Origin: Paracoccaceae bacterium
GTDB taxonomy: Bacteria > Pseudomonadota > Alphaproteobacteria > Rhodobacterales > Rhodobacteraceae
Direction of reading: 5' to 3'
DNA length: 20,877 bases
Assembly: GCA_015487255.1 (NCBI GenBank)
Contig: WFQA01000108.1
Coordinates: 1 to 20,877 of the forward strand
Shown here: one piece after another, positions 7,286 to 14,704 of the stretch
How the letters are laid out: every line of letters begins with the position of its first letter
How positions within the stretch are numbered: the first letter of the stretch is position 1
Program-made: the position numbers and the translations under genes
Notes under the pieces: model-generated
Told to the model about the DNA's origin: nothing
Databases searched by the model: none
Seen by the model: only the letters and a program-made list of their open reading frames with translations

Positions 7286-7776
7286 ATGATGAAATCAAAT
7301 CGCTCGACGATCTGAAAGAAGCCGTGGCCGAAAGCGCTGTGGAACTGGTGGAAGAAAGCGCGCCATTGCGCGAGCCGGTTCGGGATGAGCTTGGCCGCTC
7401 CTATGCTACCGGCAAACGCAAAGATGCGGTGGCCCGGGTCTGGATCAAGCCCGGCTCTGGCAAGGTGCTGGTGAATGGCAGGGAAATGAACACCTATTTC
7501 GCCCGCCCCGTGCTGCAAATGCTGATCAATCAGGCATTCTCGGTTGCCGGTGTGGTTGGCGAGTTTGACGTGAACGCCACGGTAAAAGGCGGTGGGCTTT
7601 CCGGGCAGGCCGGTGCGGTGAAGCACGGCATTGCCAAGGCGCTGCAGCTTTACGAACCATCCCTGCGCGCCCCGCTGAAAGCGGCGGGCTTCCTGACCCG
7701 CGATGCGCGGGTGGTTGAGCGGAAAAAATACGGCAAGCGCAAAGCGCGCCGTAGTTTCCAGTTCTCCAAACGCTAG
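7282..7776 (+). CDS. rpsI: 30S ribosomal protein S9
   Basis: 164 residues. The ATG at 7282 overlaps the rplM stop (ATGA). The first 36 or so residues are an acidic extension (LKEAVAESAVELVEESAP) typical of Rhodobacterales S9. The usual S9 domain begins at GRSYATGKRKDAVARVWIKPGSG (38-60). VKGGGLSGQAGAVKHGIAKAL (101-121) is the most conserved block, and the basic tail ends in SKR, which reaches the P-site tRNA. A longer open frame back to 7039 is only readthrough of the rplM region and is rejected. Confidence 0.98.
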   Translation: MNDEIKSLDDLKEAVAESAVELVEESAPLREPVRDELGRSYATGKRKDAVARVWIKPGSGKVLVNGREMNTYFARPVLQMLINQAFSVAGVVGEFDVNATVKGGGLSGQAGAVKHGIAKALQLYEPSLRAPLKAAGFLTRDARVVERKKYGKRKARRSFQFSKR

Positions 7777-7805
7777 GTTTGCCGGGCAAATATTTCGACA
7801 AATTG

Positions 7806-7833
7806 AAAGGGCTGCGCATTGCAGCCCTTTTTT
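7806..7833 (+). terminator. Rho-independent terminator of the rplM-rpsI operon
   Basis: A perfect 10-bp stem AAAGGGCTGC (7806-7815) / GCAGCCCTTT (7821-7830) with a 5-nt loop GCATT, followed by a run of six T (7828-7833), 30 bases after the rpsI stop. On the opposite strand the T run is shorter, but the hairpin could still help end the leftward hpt transcript. Confidence 0.92.
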
Positions 7834-7877
7834 CTGTCTGATACTGGCTATAAACTTCCGGCTTCGTAGTGTTTCAC

Positions 7878-8048
7878 CTACCGGCGCACGCCCCGATCCA
7901 CTGTCAGCCATTCCGGCCAGCCAAACAGGCGCTCAAAGCCAAAGATCAGGAAGATGATCAAAAGAATGACCACCACCATTTTTATCCGCTTCCAGCTCGG
8001 CGGGTTTTGTGCCCAGCGTTTCATGCGCAACAGCCAGAATACATTCAT
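7878..8048 (-). CDS. Small single-span membrane protein encoded behind hpt
   Basis: A 56-residue frame whose ATG (8046-8048) overlaps the hpt stop in a 4-nt ATGA junction. It begins MNVFWLLRMKRWAQNPPSWK and ends LTVDRGVRR, stopping with TAG at 7878-7880. A basic N-terminal segment (8-23, with the PPSWKR turn) is followed by one strongly hydrophobic helix (about 24-38, VVVILLIIFLIFGFE) and a Trp-rich end (LFGWPEWL). The charge pattern suggests N-in topology. The stop-start overlap, its presence in an otherwise tight gene set, and my recollection of similar hpt-linked small proteins in Rhodobacterales support it as real. Function is unknown. Confidence 0.78.
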   Translation of the reverse strand: MNVFWLLRMKRWAQNPPSWKRIKMVVVILLIIFLIFGFERLFGWPEWLTVDRGVRR

Positions 8049-8584
8049 GAGGTAAACCTCACCGCGCCGATATGAGGCAGGTTGCGGTTGCGCTGCGCAT
8101 AATCAATGCCATAGCCGACCACGAACTTGTCCTCGATTTCAAAGCCGGTCCAGTCGGCCTTCACCCCGGTTTCGCGGCGCGAGGGCTTATCAAGCAGCGC
8201 GCAGGTCATCAGCCGCTTGGGCTTGCGTGATTGCAGCAGGTGCAGCACATGGTCCAGCGTGTGGCCGGTATCGACAATATCCTCCACCACCAGAATATCC
8301 CGCCCCTCGATCTCGCCGCGCAGGTCTTTCAGTATCCGCACCTCGCGCGAGCTTTCGGTGGTGTTGCCATAAGAGCTGGCTTCGAGAAAATCCACCTCCA
8401 CCGGCAGGTCAAGCTCGCGCACGAGGTCGGCAATAAACACAAAGCTGCCGCGCAGCAGGCCGACCACGATCAGCTTGTCGGTATCGGCAAAATAGGCCGA
8501 AATCTCCTTGGCGAGGGTTTCCACCCGGGCGGCAATTGATTTTGCGGAAATCATTTCATCTATTTCGTAATTTGAGTGGTCCAT
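8045..8584 (-). CDS. hpt: Hypoxanthine phosphoribosyltransferase
   Basis: 179 residues. The ATG at 8584 has an AAGGG-type ribosome-binding site a few bases upstream. The PRPP-binding loop VVEDIVDTGHTL (99-110) and the LRGSFVFIADL loop (44-54) are characteristic of Hpt/HGPRT. The VGYGIDYAQRNRNLPHIG segment (156-173) closes the purine site. It converts hypoxanthine (and probably guanine) with PRPP to IMP/GMP in purine salvage. It is divergent from the COQ10-like gene (69 bp apart) and translationally coupled to the small membrane protein gene downstream. Confidence 0.96.
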   Translation of the reverse strand: MDHSNYEIDEMISAKSIAARVETLAKEISAYFADTDKLIVVGLLRGSFVFIADLVRELDLPVEVDFLEASSYGNTTESSREVRILKDLRGEIEGRDILVVEDIVDTGHTLDHVLHLLQSRKPKRLMTCALLDKPSRRETGVKADWTGFEIEDKFVVGYGIDYAQRNRNLPHIGAVRFTS

Positions 8585-8653
8585 GCCCTTGCCCTTTTGA
8601 TTCTAAACCACTCTATTGCAGGTAAATCCGTTCGTCACCCCGTGAGAGACAAA

Positions 8654-9112
8654 ATGCCCACCCATTCCGAAAATCGCCCGATGCCCTATAGTGCGGCGCA
8701 AATGTTTGATCTCGTGGGAGACATCGCCAAATACCCCGAGTTTTTGCCCTGGTGCACCGGCGCGCGCATTCGCAGCAGCCGCGAGACCGAAACCGGCAGG
8801 GTGGTCGAGGCGGATCTGATTATTTCTTTCAAGCTGTTTCGCGAGCGCTTTACCAGCCGGGTGACCATGCAACCGGATGCGCACAAGATCGAGGTTGAAT
8901 ACCTTGACGGCCCGTTCAAATACCTGATCAACTATTGGCACTTCATCCCGACCGAAACCGGCTGCACAGTCAGATTCCATGTTGATTTCGAGTTCAAATC
9001 CAAAGTGTTGCAGGCCCTTATTGGCGTGGTTTTCGGCGAGGCGATGCGGCGGATCGTGCGGGCTTTCGAGGATAGGGCCTCAGCGCTTTATGGCCCCGAT
9101 CAGCAGCGCTAG
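8654..9112 (+). CDS. Coenzyme Q-binding protein COQ10 / RatA-like START-domain protein
   Basis: 152 residues from the ATG at 8654, with GAGAGA just upstream. The 78-base in-frame extension to 8576 would run back into the hpt 5' end and is not supported. The family pattern is clear: PYSAAQMFDLVGDIAKYPEFLPWC (11-34), then the beta-rich START-like fold with GPFKYLINYWHFIP (86-99) and DFEFKSKVLQALIG (111-124). Alphaproteobacterial and mitochondrial members help ubiquinone function in respiration, while E. coli RatA has been described as a ribosome-association toxin. The quinone role is more likely here. The last 33 bases overlap the 3' end of pncC on the other strand. Confidence 0.9.
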   Translation: MPTHSENRPMPYSAAQMFDLVGDIAKYPEFLPWCTGARIRSSRETETGRVVEADLIISFKLFRERFTSRVTMQPDAHKIEVEYLDGPFKYLINYWHFIPTETGCTVRFHVDFEFKSKVLQALIGVVFGEAMRRIVRAFEDRASALYGPDQQR

Positions 9113-9550
9113 CGCATGCTCCGCACTGGCCTGCCGCACCTTTTGGCGCCCGAGCGGGTCAAATAATACCCGCTCGCTTTTAGTCCCGTCTTTGCTGGCA
9201 ATGGCAAAGCAAACCAGCCCCTCGGGTTTATTTTCGGAGCCACCCGGCCCGGCCACCCCGGTAATGGCAATGGCAATATCCGCCGGGCTGGCCTTGAGCG
9301 CCCCGCTGGCCATTTCGGCCGCCACTTCTTCACTCACCGCGCCAGATTTTGCCAGCGTTGCCGCGCTCACTCCGAGCATCTGCTGCTTTGATTCGTTGGA
9401 ATAGGTCACAAAACCGCGCTCAAATACATCAGACGAGCCAGCAATATCGGTCAGCGCCACCGCCACCATACCCCCGGTGCAGCTTTCCGCCGTAACAATG
9501 CGCCAGCCCCGTTGCCGCGCGGCCTGCAACACCTGCCCGGCCCGGTTCAT
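9080..9550 (-). CDS. pncC: CinA C-terminal-domain protein, nicotinamide-nucleotide amidase
   Basis: 156 residues, the size of stand-alone CinA C-terminal proteins such as E. coli PncC, with no N-terminal COG1058 domain. Motifs are TAESCTGG (20-27), YSNESK (50-55), GAVSEEVAAEMA (70-81) and ITGVAGPGG (96-104). The enzyme deamidates nicotinamide mononucleotide to nicotinate mononucleotide in pyridine-nucleotide recycling. Its ATG overlaps the pgpA stop (9547-9550), and its 3' end overlaps the convergent COQ10-like gene by 33 bp. It is the last gene of the ispDF-pgpA-pncC operon. No Shine-Dalgarno stands out, so translational coupling to pgpA is likely. Confidence 0.94.
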   Translation of the reverse strand: MNRAGQVLQAARQRGWRIVTAESCTGGMVAVALTDIAGSSDVFERGFVTYSNESKQQMLGVSAATLAKSGAVSEEVAAEMASGALKASPADIAIAITGVAGPGGSENKPEGLVCFAIASKDGTKSERVLFDPLGRQKVRQASAEHALALLIGAIKR

Positions 9551-10038
9551 GCCAGCAGCCCGTGGTAGATGCCGGCAAAAACCATGGTGATAACCGCCGC
9601 AAAAGCCCCGGCGATCACATCATCGAGCATCACCCCTGTCGGGGTGGATTTGCGGTCGGCCCAGCCGACCAGCCACGGTTTCCAGATATCAAACAGCCGA
9701 AACAGTAAAAACGCACTCACCCAGCCCGGCCAGGGGAAGATATGCCCCGGAACGCCGGCAAACCACAACCCGCCCGAGACCGCCAGCAGCGCCACCCACT
9801 GGCCGCACACCTCGTCGATGACAATCTCGGACGGGTCATGCTCATCCGCCCCTCTGGTCATCTCGGTGGTGGCCCAAAGCCCGATGAAATAAACAGCGAC
9901 AGTGGCAACCAGCAGAGCCGGAAAGCCGCCGAGAAAATGGATGCCATAGGCCAGCGGAATGGCGGCAAGGCTGCCCCATGTGCCGGGTGCAAAGGGGGCA
10001 AGCCCGATGCCAAAGAAGGTTGCAATGATTCTGCTCAT
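9547..10038 (-). CDS. pgpA: Phosphatidylglycerophosphatase A
   Basis: 163 residues. The N-terminal FFGIGLAPFAPGTWGS (8-23), the acidic DEVCGQWVA (75-83), RLFDIWKPW (114-122) and GVMLDDVIAG (135-144) are the conserved PgpA motifs, whose acidic residues bind Mg2+. Hydrophobic segments at about 25-55, 82-95, 105-117 and 142-160 fit an integral inner-membrane enzyme. It dephosphorylates phosphatidylglycerol phosphate in phosphatidylglycerol synthesis. Its ATG overlaps the ispDF stop by 4 nt and its stop overlaps the pncC ATG by 4 nt, so the three genes are likely translated as a coupled set. Confidence 0.96.
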   Translation of the reverse strand: MSRIIATFFGIGLAPFAPGTWGSLAAIPLAYGIHFLGGFPALLVATVAVYFIGLWATTEMTRGADEHDPSEIVIDEVCGQWVALLAVSGGLWFAGVPGHIFPWPGWVSAFLLFRLFDIWKPWLVGWADRKSTPTGVMLDDVIAGAFAAVITMVFAGIYHGLLA

Positions 10039-11180
10039 AATTTCACCAATGTTGTGGTTGCCATGGCGGCGATACCCTCCTTGCGGCCGGTAAAGCCCAG
10101 CTTTTCGGAGGTGGTTGCCTTGATCGAGATCCGCTCAGGCGCGATGCCGCAAAGCTTTGCGATCTCGGCCCGCATCGCGGCTGCATGGGGGCCGATTTTG
10201 GGGGCCTCGCAAATAATCGTGCAGTCGATATTGGAAATGCTGAAGCCACGCCTGGCTACGCGCTCCACCGCTTTTTGCAGAAAAATATCCGAGGCCGCCC
10301 CCTTCCACCTGGCTTCGGAAGGCGGGAACCATTGCCCGATATCACCCTCGGCCAGCGCGCCAAACAGGGCGTCGGTGATGGCGTGCATCGCCACATCAGC
10401 ATCGGAATGGCCAAGCAGGGCGTGGCTGTGCGGAATTTTTACACCGCCAAGAATAACCGCATCACCGGTGGTAAAAGCATGCACGTCAAAGCCGTTGCCG
10501 GTGCGGATATCCATGGTTGAACCCCTTTCGGCACGGTCAAAATCGGCCTGCGTGGTGAGTTTATAGTTGCGCTCATCTCCATCCACAATGGCCACGTTCA
10601 TGCCGTGCATGCGGGCCAGCGCCACATCGTCATCCGCCGGGGTGGTTGCCGTTTGATGGGCCTTTAATATAGTTGCAAAATCAAATGCTTGCGGGGTCTG
10701 TGCGCGGTAAAGCCCGGCCCGGTTCTGCGGGGCTTCAGCAAAGCCACCCCCCCCGTGCCATAGCGCATCCACCACCGGAAGGGCGGGAAAGGCGCCCCTG
10801 GCGGTTTGTAGCTCGGCCAGCAGATTGTCGATAATCTTCAGTGGTAAAAACGGGCGGGCAGCGTCATGGATCAGCACAATATCCGGGGCGCTATCCGCCA
10901 GCGCCTCCAGCCCGTTCAGCACGCTTGCTGAGCGGGTATCACCGCCATAAACCGGTGGCAAAAGCCCCTCAAGCCCCTGCACCGCCGCCTTGTAAAGCGC
11001 CAGATCATCGGGGTGGATCACCACCTGCACCGCGCCGACAGAGGCATGGGCCAAAAGCGCCTGAATGCTGCGGGCCAAGACCGGCTGGCCGTCAAGCAGC
11101 CGGTATTGCTTGGGCAGGCCGCCGCCTGCACGAGAACCTCGGCCAGCGGCAACAATCAGGGCGGTAACGGTTTGTGTCAT
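10035..11180 (-). CDS. ispDF: Bifunctional IspD/IspF: MEP cytidylyltransferase and cyclodiphosphate synthase
   Basis: 381 residues from the ATG at 11180 (MTQTVTALIVAAGRGSR). The open frame extends back to 11600 but that part lies antisense to dusB and is not protein-like. Residues 1-220 are IspD: nucleotide-binding AAGRGSR...PKQY (11-25), IHDAARP (104-110), TPQAFDF (162-168). Residues 223-381 are IspF: metal ligands Asp232 and His234 (GFDVHAF) and His266 (DVAMHAITDALFGAL), plus IKATTSEKLGFTGRKEGI near the end. The fusion carries out the third and fifth steps of the MEP isoprenoid pathway, known as fused in many alphaproteobacteria. It is the first gene of the leftward operon and is divergent from dusB. 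Confidence 0.97.
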   Translation of the reverse strand: MTQTVTALIVAAGRGSRAGGGLPKQYRLLDGQPVLARSIQALLAHASVGAVQVVIHPDDLALYKAAVQGLEGLLPPVYGGDTRSASVLNGLEALADSAPDIVLIHDAARPFLPLKIIDNLLAELQTARGAFPALPVVDALWHGGGGFAEAPQNRAGLYRAQTPQAFDFATILKAHQTATTPADDDVALARMHGMNVAIVDGDERNYKLTTQADFDRAERGSTMDIRTGNGFDVHAFTTGDAVILGGVKIPHSHALLGHSDADVAMHAITDALFGALAEGDIGQWFPPSEARWKGAASDIFLQKAVERVARRGFSISNIDCTIICEAPKIGPHAAAMRAEIAKLCGIAPERISIKATTSEKLGFTGRKEGIAAMATTTLVKL

Positions 11181-11270
11181 ACCCTTGCATAACCTATTCG
11201 GATTGCCGCAACAATCGCTTTTGCCCCCTTGATTGGCGCGACGGCATTGGCTAAACCAGCTTGTCTGCAC

Positions 11271-11275
11271 AAGGA
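11271..11275 (+). promoter_or_regulatory. Ribosome-binding site fixing a TTG start for dusB
   Basis: AAGGA lies 8 bases before TTG at 11284, the best-spaced Shine-Dalgarno in the dusB 5' region. The TTG at 11233 and the ATG at 11314 lack such a site, so this motif decides the start call. Confidence 0.65.
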
Positions 11276-11283
11276 TTAAGCAC

Positions 11284-12234
11284 TTGCCCCTCGATTTTGA
11301 CAACTTCCCGGAAATGCCTGTTTTTTTGGCACCGATGGCCGGAATCAGCGACCTGCCGTTTCGTAACCTTGTGCTGGGCTTTGGCGCGGGGCTGGTGGTT
11401 TCGGAGATGATTGCCAGCCAGGAGCTGGCGCAGGCGAAAAAGCGCACCGAGGTGCATGACCGGGCCGAGCTGGGGCTGGGCAATGGCAAAACGGCGGTGC
11501 AGATCGCCGGGCGCGAGGCGCATTGGATGGCCGAGAGCGCCAAAATGCTGGTCGGGCTTGGGGCGCGGATGGTGGATATCAACATGGGCTGCCCGGCCAA
11601 GAAGGTGACCAGCGGCTATTCCGGCTCGGCCCTGATGCGGGTGCCGGACCATGCGCTGCGGCTGATCGAGGCGGTTGTGGCGGCGGTGGATGTGCCGGTG
11701 AGCGTGAAGATGCGGCTGGGCTGGGATGAGAACCACAATGCCGATTATATCGCCGCGCGGGCCGAGGCGGCGGGGGTAAAGATGATCACCGTGCATGGCC
11801 GCACCCGTTGCCAGTTTTACAAGGGCAAGGCGGATTGGAAGGCCGTGGGCCGGGTGAAAGCGGCGCTGAATATCCCGCTGGTGGTGAACGGGGATATTGT
11901 CGATGGCCAAAGTGCGCGGCAAGCGATTGCGCATTCCGGCGCGGATGCGCTGATGGTTGGGCGCGGCGCGCGGGGCAAGCCGTGGCTGCTAGCGGAGTTG
12001 CAGGGGTTGCAGCCGAAAGTGAACCTTGAAGATACCATTTTAAGCCATTATGAATCCATGCTTTCTTTCTACGGCACTCATATTGGCATGCTCAATATGC
12101 GCAAGCATCTGGGCTGGTATCTGGCGCCGCTTTTGGGTGGGTTGGCGCTGCGCAACGCGCTGGTGCGGATGGATGACCCAAAGCGGATCATGCGCGAGTT
12201 GCGGGGCTTTCTTGCCCATCGGGCCGCCGCATGA
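11284..12234 (+). CDS. dusB: tRNA-dihydrouridine synthase, DusB/NifR3 type
   Basis: 316 residues, with initiation proposed at TTG 11284. FMN-barrel signatures are APMAGISDLPFR (16-27), the catalytic cysteine in NMGCP (Cys103), VKMRLGWDENH (141-151), HGRTR (171-175), NGDI (202-205) and GRGARGKPW (226-234). The enzyme reduces specific uridines of the tRNA D-loop using FMN and NADPH. In Rhodobacter this gene is nifR3, the first gene of the nifR3-ntrB-ntrC operon, and the same order is seen here. Its stop overlaps ntrB in an ATGA junction. The start uncertainty (11233, 11284 or 11314) changes only the N-terminal tail before the barrel. Confidence 0.95.
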   Translation: MPLDFDNFPEMPVFLAPMAGISDLPFRNLVLGFGAGLVVSEMIASQELAQAKKRTEVHDRAELGLGNGKTAVQIAGREAHWMAESAKMLVGLGARMVDINMGCPAKKVTSGYSGSALMRVPDHALRLIEAVVAAVDVPVSVKMRLGWDENHNADYIAARAEAAGVKMITVHGRTRCQFYKGKADWKAVGRVKAALNIPLVVNGDIVDGQSARQAIAHSGADALMVGRGARGKPWLLAELQGLQPKVNLEDTILSHYESMLSFYGTHIGMLNMRKHLGWYLAPLLGGLALRNALVRMDDPKRIMRELRGFLAHRAAA

Positions 12235-13289
12235 GCCGCAATTTTGAACCGGTCTGGCTGGCGCTGCCCTTTCCGGCTTTTGTGATCGATGCCACGGCGC
12301 GGATAGCCGAGGTCAATGATGCCGCCGAGGGGTTTTGCATGGCCTCGCGCAGGCAGATGCGGGGGCATAAGCTGGAGGATTTTGCCGGCACCGGCTCCGC
12401 CGTGGTTGATGCGGTGCAGCAGGCGCAGGGCGGGATGCGCTCGGTGGTGTTGCATGATGTGCAGATCGGCTGGGGCGGGCAGGCGCGCGGCATGGCCAAT
12501 GTGCAGGCCAACAAGCTCGGTGAGGGCGAGGTGCTGCTGATGCTGCATCCGCGCTCGATCGCTGACAGGATGGACCGCTCGCTGTCGCACCGCCACGCGG
12601 CGCGCTCGGTGGCGGGCATGGCGGCGATGCTGGCCCACGAGATCCGCAATCCGCTGGCCGGCATTTCCGGTGCGGCGCAACTGCTGAGCGGCGCGCTTGG
12701 CACCGAGGACAGGGAATTGACCGATGTGATCGAGGATGAGGCCCGGCGCATTGGTGATCTGGTCAACCGTGTCGAGGCGTTTGGCGAGATGGGGCCGGGG
12801 GAGGTGCAGGCGGTCAATATCCATGATGTTATTGACCGCGCCAAACGCGCCGCTGCGGCCGGTTTTGCCAAGCATATCCGCTTTAAAGAAGTGTTTGACC
12901 CCTCGATCCCCCCCACGGTCGGAAGCGGGGACCAGTTGATGCAGGTGCTGATAAACCTGCTCAAAAACGCCGCCGAGGCGATGCCGGCGGGCGGGGTTGT
13001 TACGCTGAAAACCGCTTTTCGGCCCGGGGTCAAGCTCTCGCTGCCCGGCAAGCGCCGCCAGAGCCTGCCGATCGAGATCTTGCTGCGTGACAGTGGGCCG
13101 GGGATTGCGCCCTCCATCCTGGAGGATGTGTTTGAACCATTTGTCAGCACCAAAGCCAGTGGCACCGGCTTGGGGCTTTCTCTGGTGTCAAAGATCATTG
13201 CCGATCATGGCGGGGTGGTTGATTGCAGGTCAGACAGCAGCGGCACCGAGTTTCGCCTGCTGTTGCCGGTCTGGAAAGAGGTGGGATAG
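12231..13289 (+). CDS. ntrB: Nitrogen regulation sensor histidine kinase NtrB
   Basis: 352 residues, no membrane segment, so cytoplasmic. Residues 1-110 form a PAS-like sensor (LPFPAFVIDATARIAEVNDAAEGF). The dimerisation/phosphoacceptor helix has His136 in LAHEIRNPLAGISGAAQLL (134-152). The ATP-binding domain shows the N box VLINLLKNAAEA (239-250), G1 DSGPGI (287-292), F box FEPFVSTK (301-308) and G2 GTGLGL (311-316). NtrB phosphorylates and, with GlnB-type PII protein, dephosphorylates NtrC in response to nitrogen status. Its ATG overlaps the dusB stop, and its stop directly abuts the ntrC start. Confidence 0.96.
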   Translation: MSRNFEPVWLALPFPAFVIDATARIAEVNDAAEGFCMASRRQMRGHKLEDFAGTGSAVVDAVQQAQGGMRSVVLHDVQIGWGGQARGMANVQANKLGEGEVLLMLHPRSIADRMDRSLSHRHAARSVAGMAAMLAHEIRNPLAGISGAAQLLSGALGTEDRELTDVIEDEARRIGDLVNRVEAFGEMGPGEVQAVNIHDVIDRAKRAAAAGFAKHIRFKEVFDPSIPPTVGSGDQLMQVLINLLKNAAEAMPAGGVVTLKTAFRPGVKLSLPGKRRQSLPIEILLRDSGPGIAPSILEDVFEPFVSTKASGTGLGLSLVSKIIADHGGVVDCRSDSSGTEFRLLLPVWKEVG

Positions 13290-14669
13290 ATGGATGGCAC
13301 GATAATTGTGGCGGATGATGACCGCTCGATCCGCACGGTGCTGAGCCAGGCGCTGACCCGTGCGGGCTGTCGGGTGCGGGCAACCGGCAATCTTTCAACC
13401 CTGTGGAAATGGGTGGAAGAGGGCGAGGGCGATGTGGTGGTCACCGATGTGATGATGCCCGACGGGGACGCGCTGGACCTGCTGCCGAGAATCGTCAAAA
13501 AGCGCCCCGAATTGCCGGTGATTGTGATGTCGGCCCAGAATACGGTGACAACGGCGGTGCGGGCCTCCAAGGCCGGGGCTTTTGACTATATGCCCAAACC
13601 CTTTGATCTTTCAGCCTTTTTGGCGCTGGTCAACAAGGCCACCAAGCAGATGCACCCCGTGCCCAGGGTGGAGCCGGCGGCGGAAAAACTGCCGCTGGTC
13701 GGGCATTCGCCAATGATGCAGGAAGTGTATCGGATATTGGCGCGGCTCACCCATACTGATTTGGGCGTGATGATTTTTGGTGATAGCGGGACGGGGAAAG
13801 AGATCGTCGCCCGCACTCTGCATAGTTTTTCACAGCGTAAATCCGCGCCTTTTGTCGCGATCAATCTCGCCGCCACCCCGCCGGAACTGATCGAGCGCGA
13901 GCTGTTTGGCGGCGGGGAGAATGCCACCGGGCTTTATGCGGCGGCCTTTGGCGGCACGCTGTTTTTGGACAATGTGGACGACATGCCGCTGGACGCGCAA
14001 ATGCGGCTTTTGCGGGTGTTGCAGGGGCAGAATAGTGATGATGTGCGGGTGGTGGCTTCCACAAGGCAGGATTTGCAAACCCTTGTGGCGCAAGGTAAAT
14101 TCCGCGAGGATCTGTTTTTCAGGCTTAATGTGGTGCCGATCCGCCTGCCGCGATTGGCCGAGCGGCTGGATGACATCCCCGATCTGGCGCGGCACTTTTT
14201 GGCTGAATCCGCCAAGGCGGGCCTGCCGCAAAAAACCATCACCTCTGATGCGCTGGACCATCTGCGCAGCCATAGCTGGGCGGGCAATGTGCGCGAGTTG
14301 GAAAATTTCATCAAACGTCTCATCGTGCTGTGCCCGGAAGAGGAGATCGGGGCCAATATCATCCGCCGCGAGCTGGCCGCGCATATGGAGCTGGGGCCGC
14401 AGGAGCCGCAGCGCCACCAAAAACTTTCCGCCTCGGTGGAGGCGCATTTAAAACACTATTTTTCGCTGCATAGCGGCGCGCTGCCGCCAAAGGGGCTTTA
14501 TGACAAGATCATCCGCGAGGTCGAGCGGCCATTGATCATGCTCAGCCTGGAAGCCACCGGCGGCAATCAGCTCAAAACCGCTGATCTTTTGGGCATCAAC
14601 CGCAATACGCTGCGTAAAAAAATCCGTGAGCTGGATATTGAGGTGTTGCGCAGCAAGAAAATGATGTAA
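13290..14669 (+). CDS. ntrC: Nitrogen regulation response regulator NtrC, GAFTGA-less type
   Basis: 459 residues. The receiver domain (1-120) has an acidic pocket at 9-11, phosphoacceptor Asp53 (VVTDVMMPDGDAL) and Lys103 (MPKPF). The AAA+ domain (about 136-370) has Walker A GDSGTGKE (164-171). After ELFG (204-207) the GAFTGA loop is missing: only GGENATGLYAAAFGG separates it from Walker B. Walker B reads TLFLDN (223-228), with Asn228 where bacterial enhancer-binding proteins have the hydrolytic Glu. RLNVVPIRLPRLAERLDDI is intact. A Fis-type helix-turn-helix lies at about 426-447 (KTADLLGINRNTLRKK). Loss of GAFTGA fits the Rhodobacter NtrC known to activate sigma-70 promoters. It presumably controls nitrogen-starvation genes. 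Confidence 0.96.
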   Translation: MDGTIIVADDDRSIRTVLSQALTRAGCRVRATGNLSTLWKWVEEGEGDVVVTDVMMPDGDALDLLPRIVKKRPELPVIVMSAQNTVTTAVRASKAGAFDYMPKPFDLSAFLALVNKATKQMHPVPRVEPAAEKLPLVGHSPMMQEVYRILARLTHTDLGVMIFGDSGTGKEIVARTLHSFSQRKSAPFVAINLAATPPELIERELFGGGENATGLYAAAFGGTLFLDNVDDMPLDAQMRLLRVLQGQNSDDVRVVASTRQDLQTLVAQGKFREDLFFRLNVVPIRLPRLAERLDDIPDLARHFLAESAKAGLPQKTITSDALDHLRSHSWAGNVRELENFIKRLIVLCPEEEIGANIIRRELAAHMELGPQEPQRHQKLSASVEAHLKHYFSLHSGALPPKGLYDKIIREVERPLIMLSLEATGGNQLKTADLLGINRNTLRKKIRELDIEVLRSKKMM

Positions 14670-14704
14670 TAATGCAACAGGTTTAAGCAAATAGCGCGGA
14701 TACT

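Noticed and set aside
11229..11257. TTGATT-N17-TAAACC as a dusB promoter
   Set aside because: Spacing is ideal but the -10 matches consensus at only three of six positions; left uncalled.
11181..11600. N-terminal extension of the ispDF frame
   Set aside because: Residues before MTQTVTALIV are Ser/Ala/Arg-rich with no family match and are antisense to dusB; the IspD domain begins normally at the ATG 11180.
13830..14447. A 205-codon antisense frame within ntrC
   Set aside because: It is a shadow of ntrC codon usage, with no ribosome-binding site or recognisable domain.
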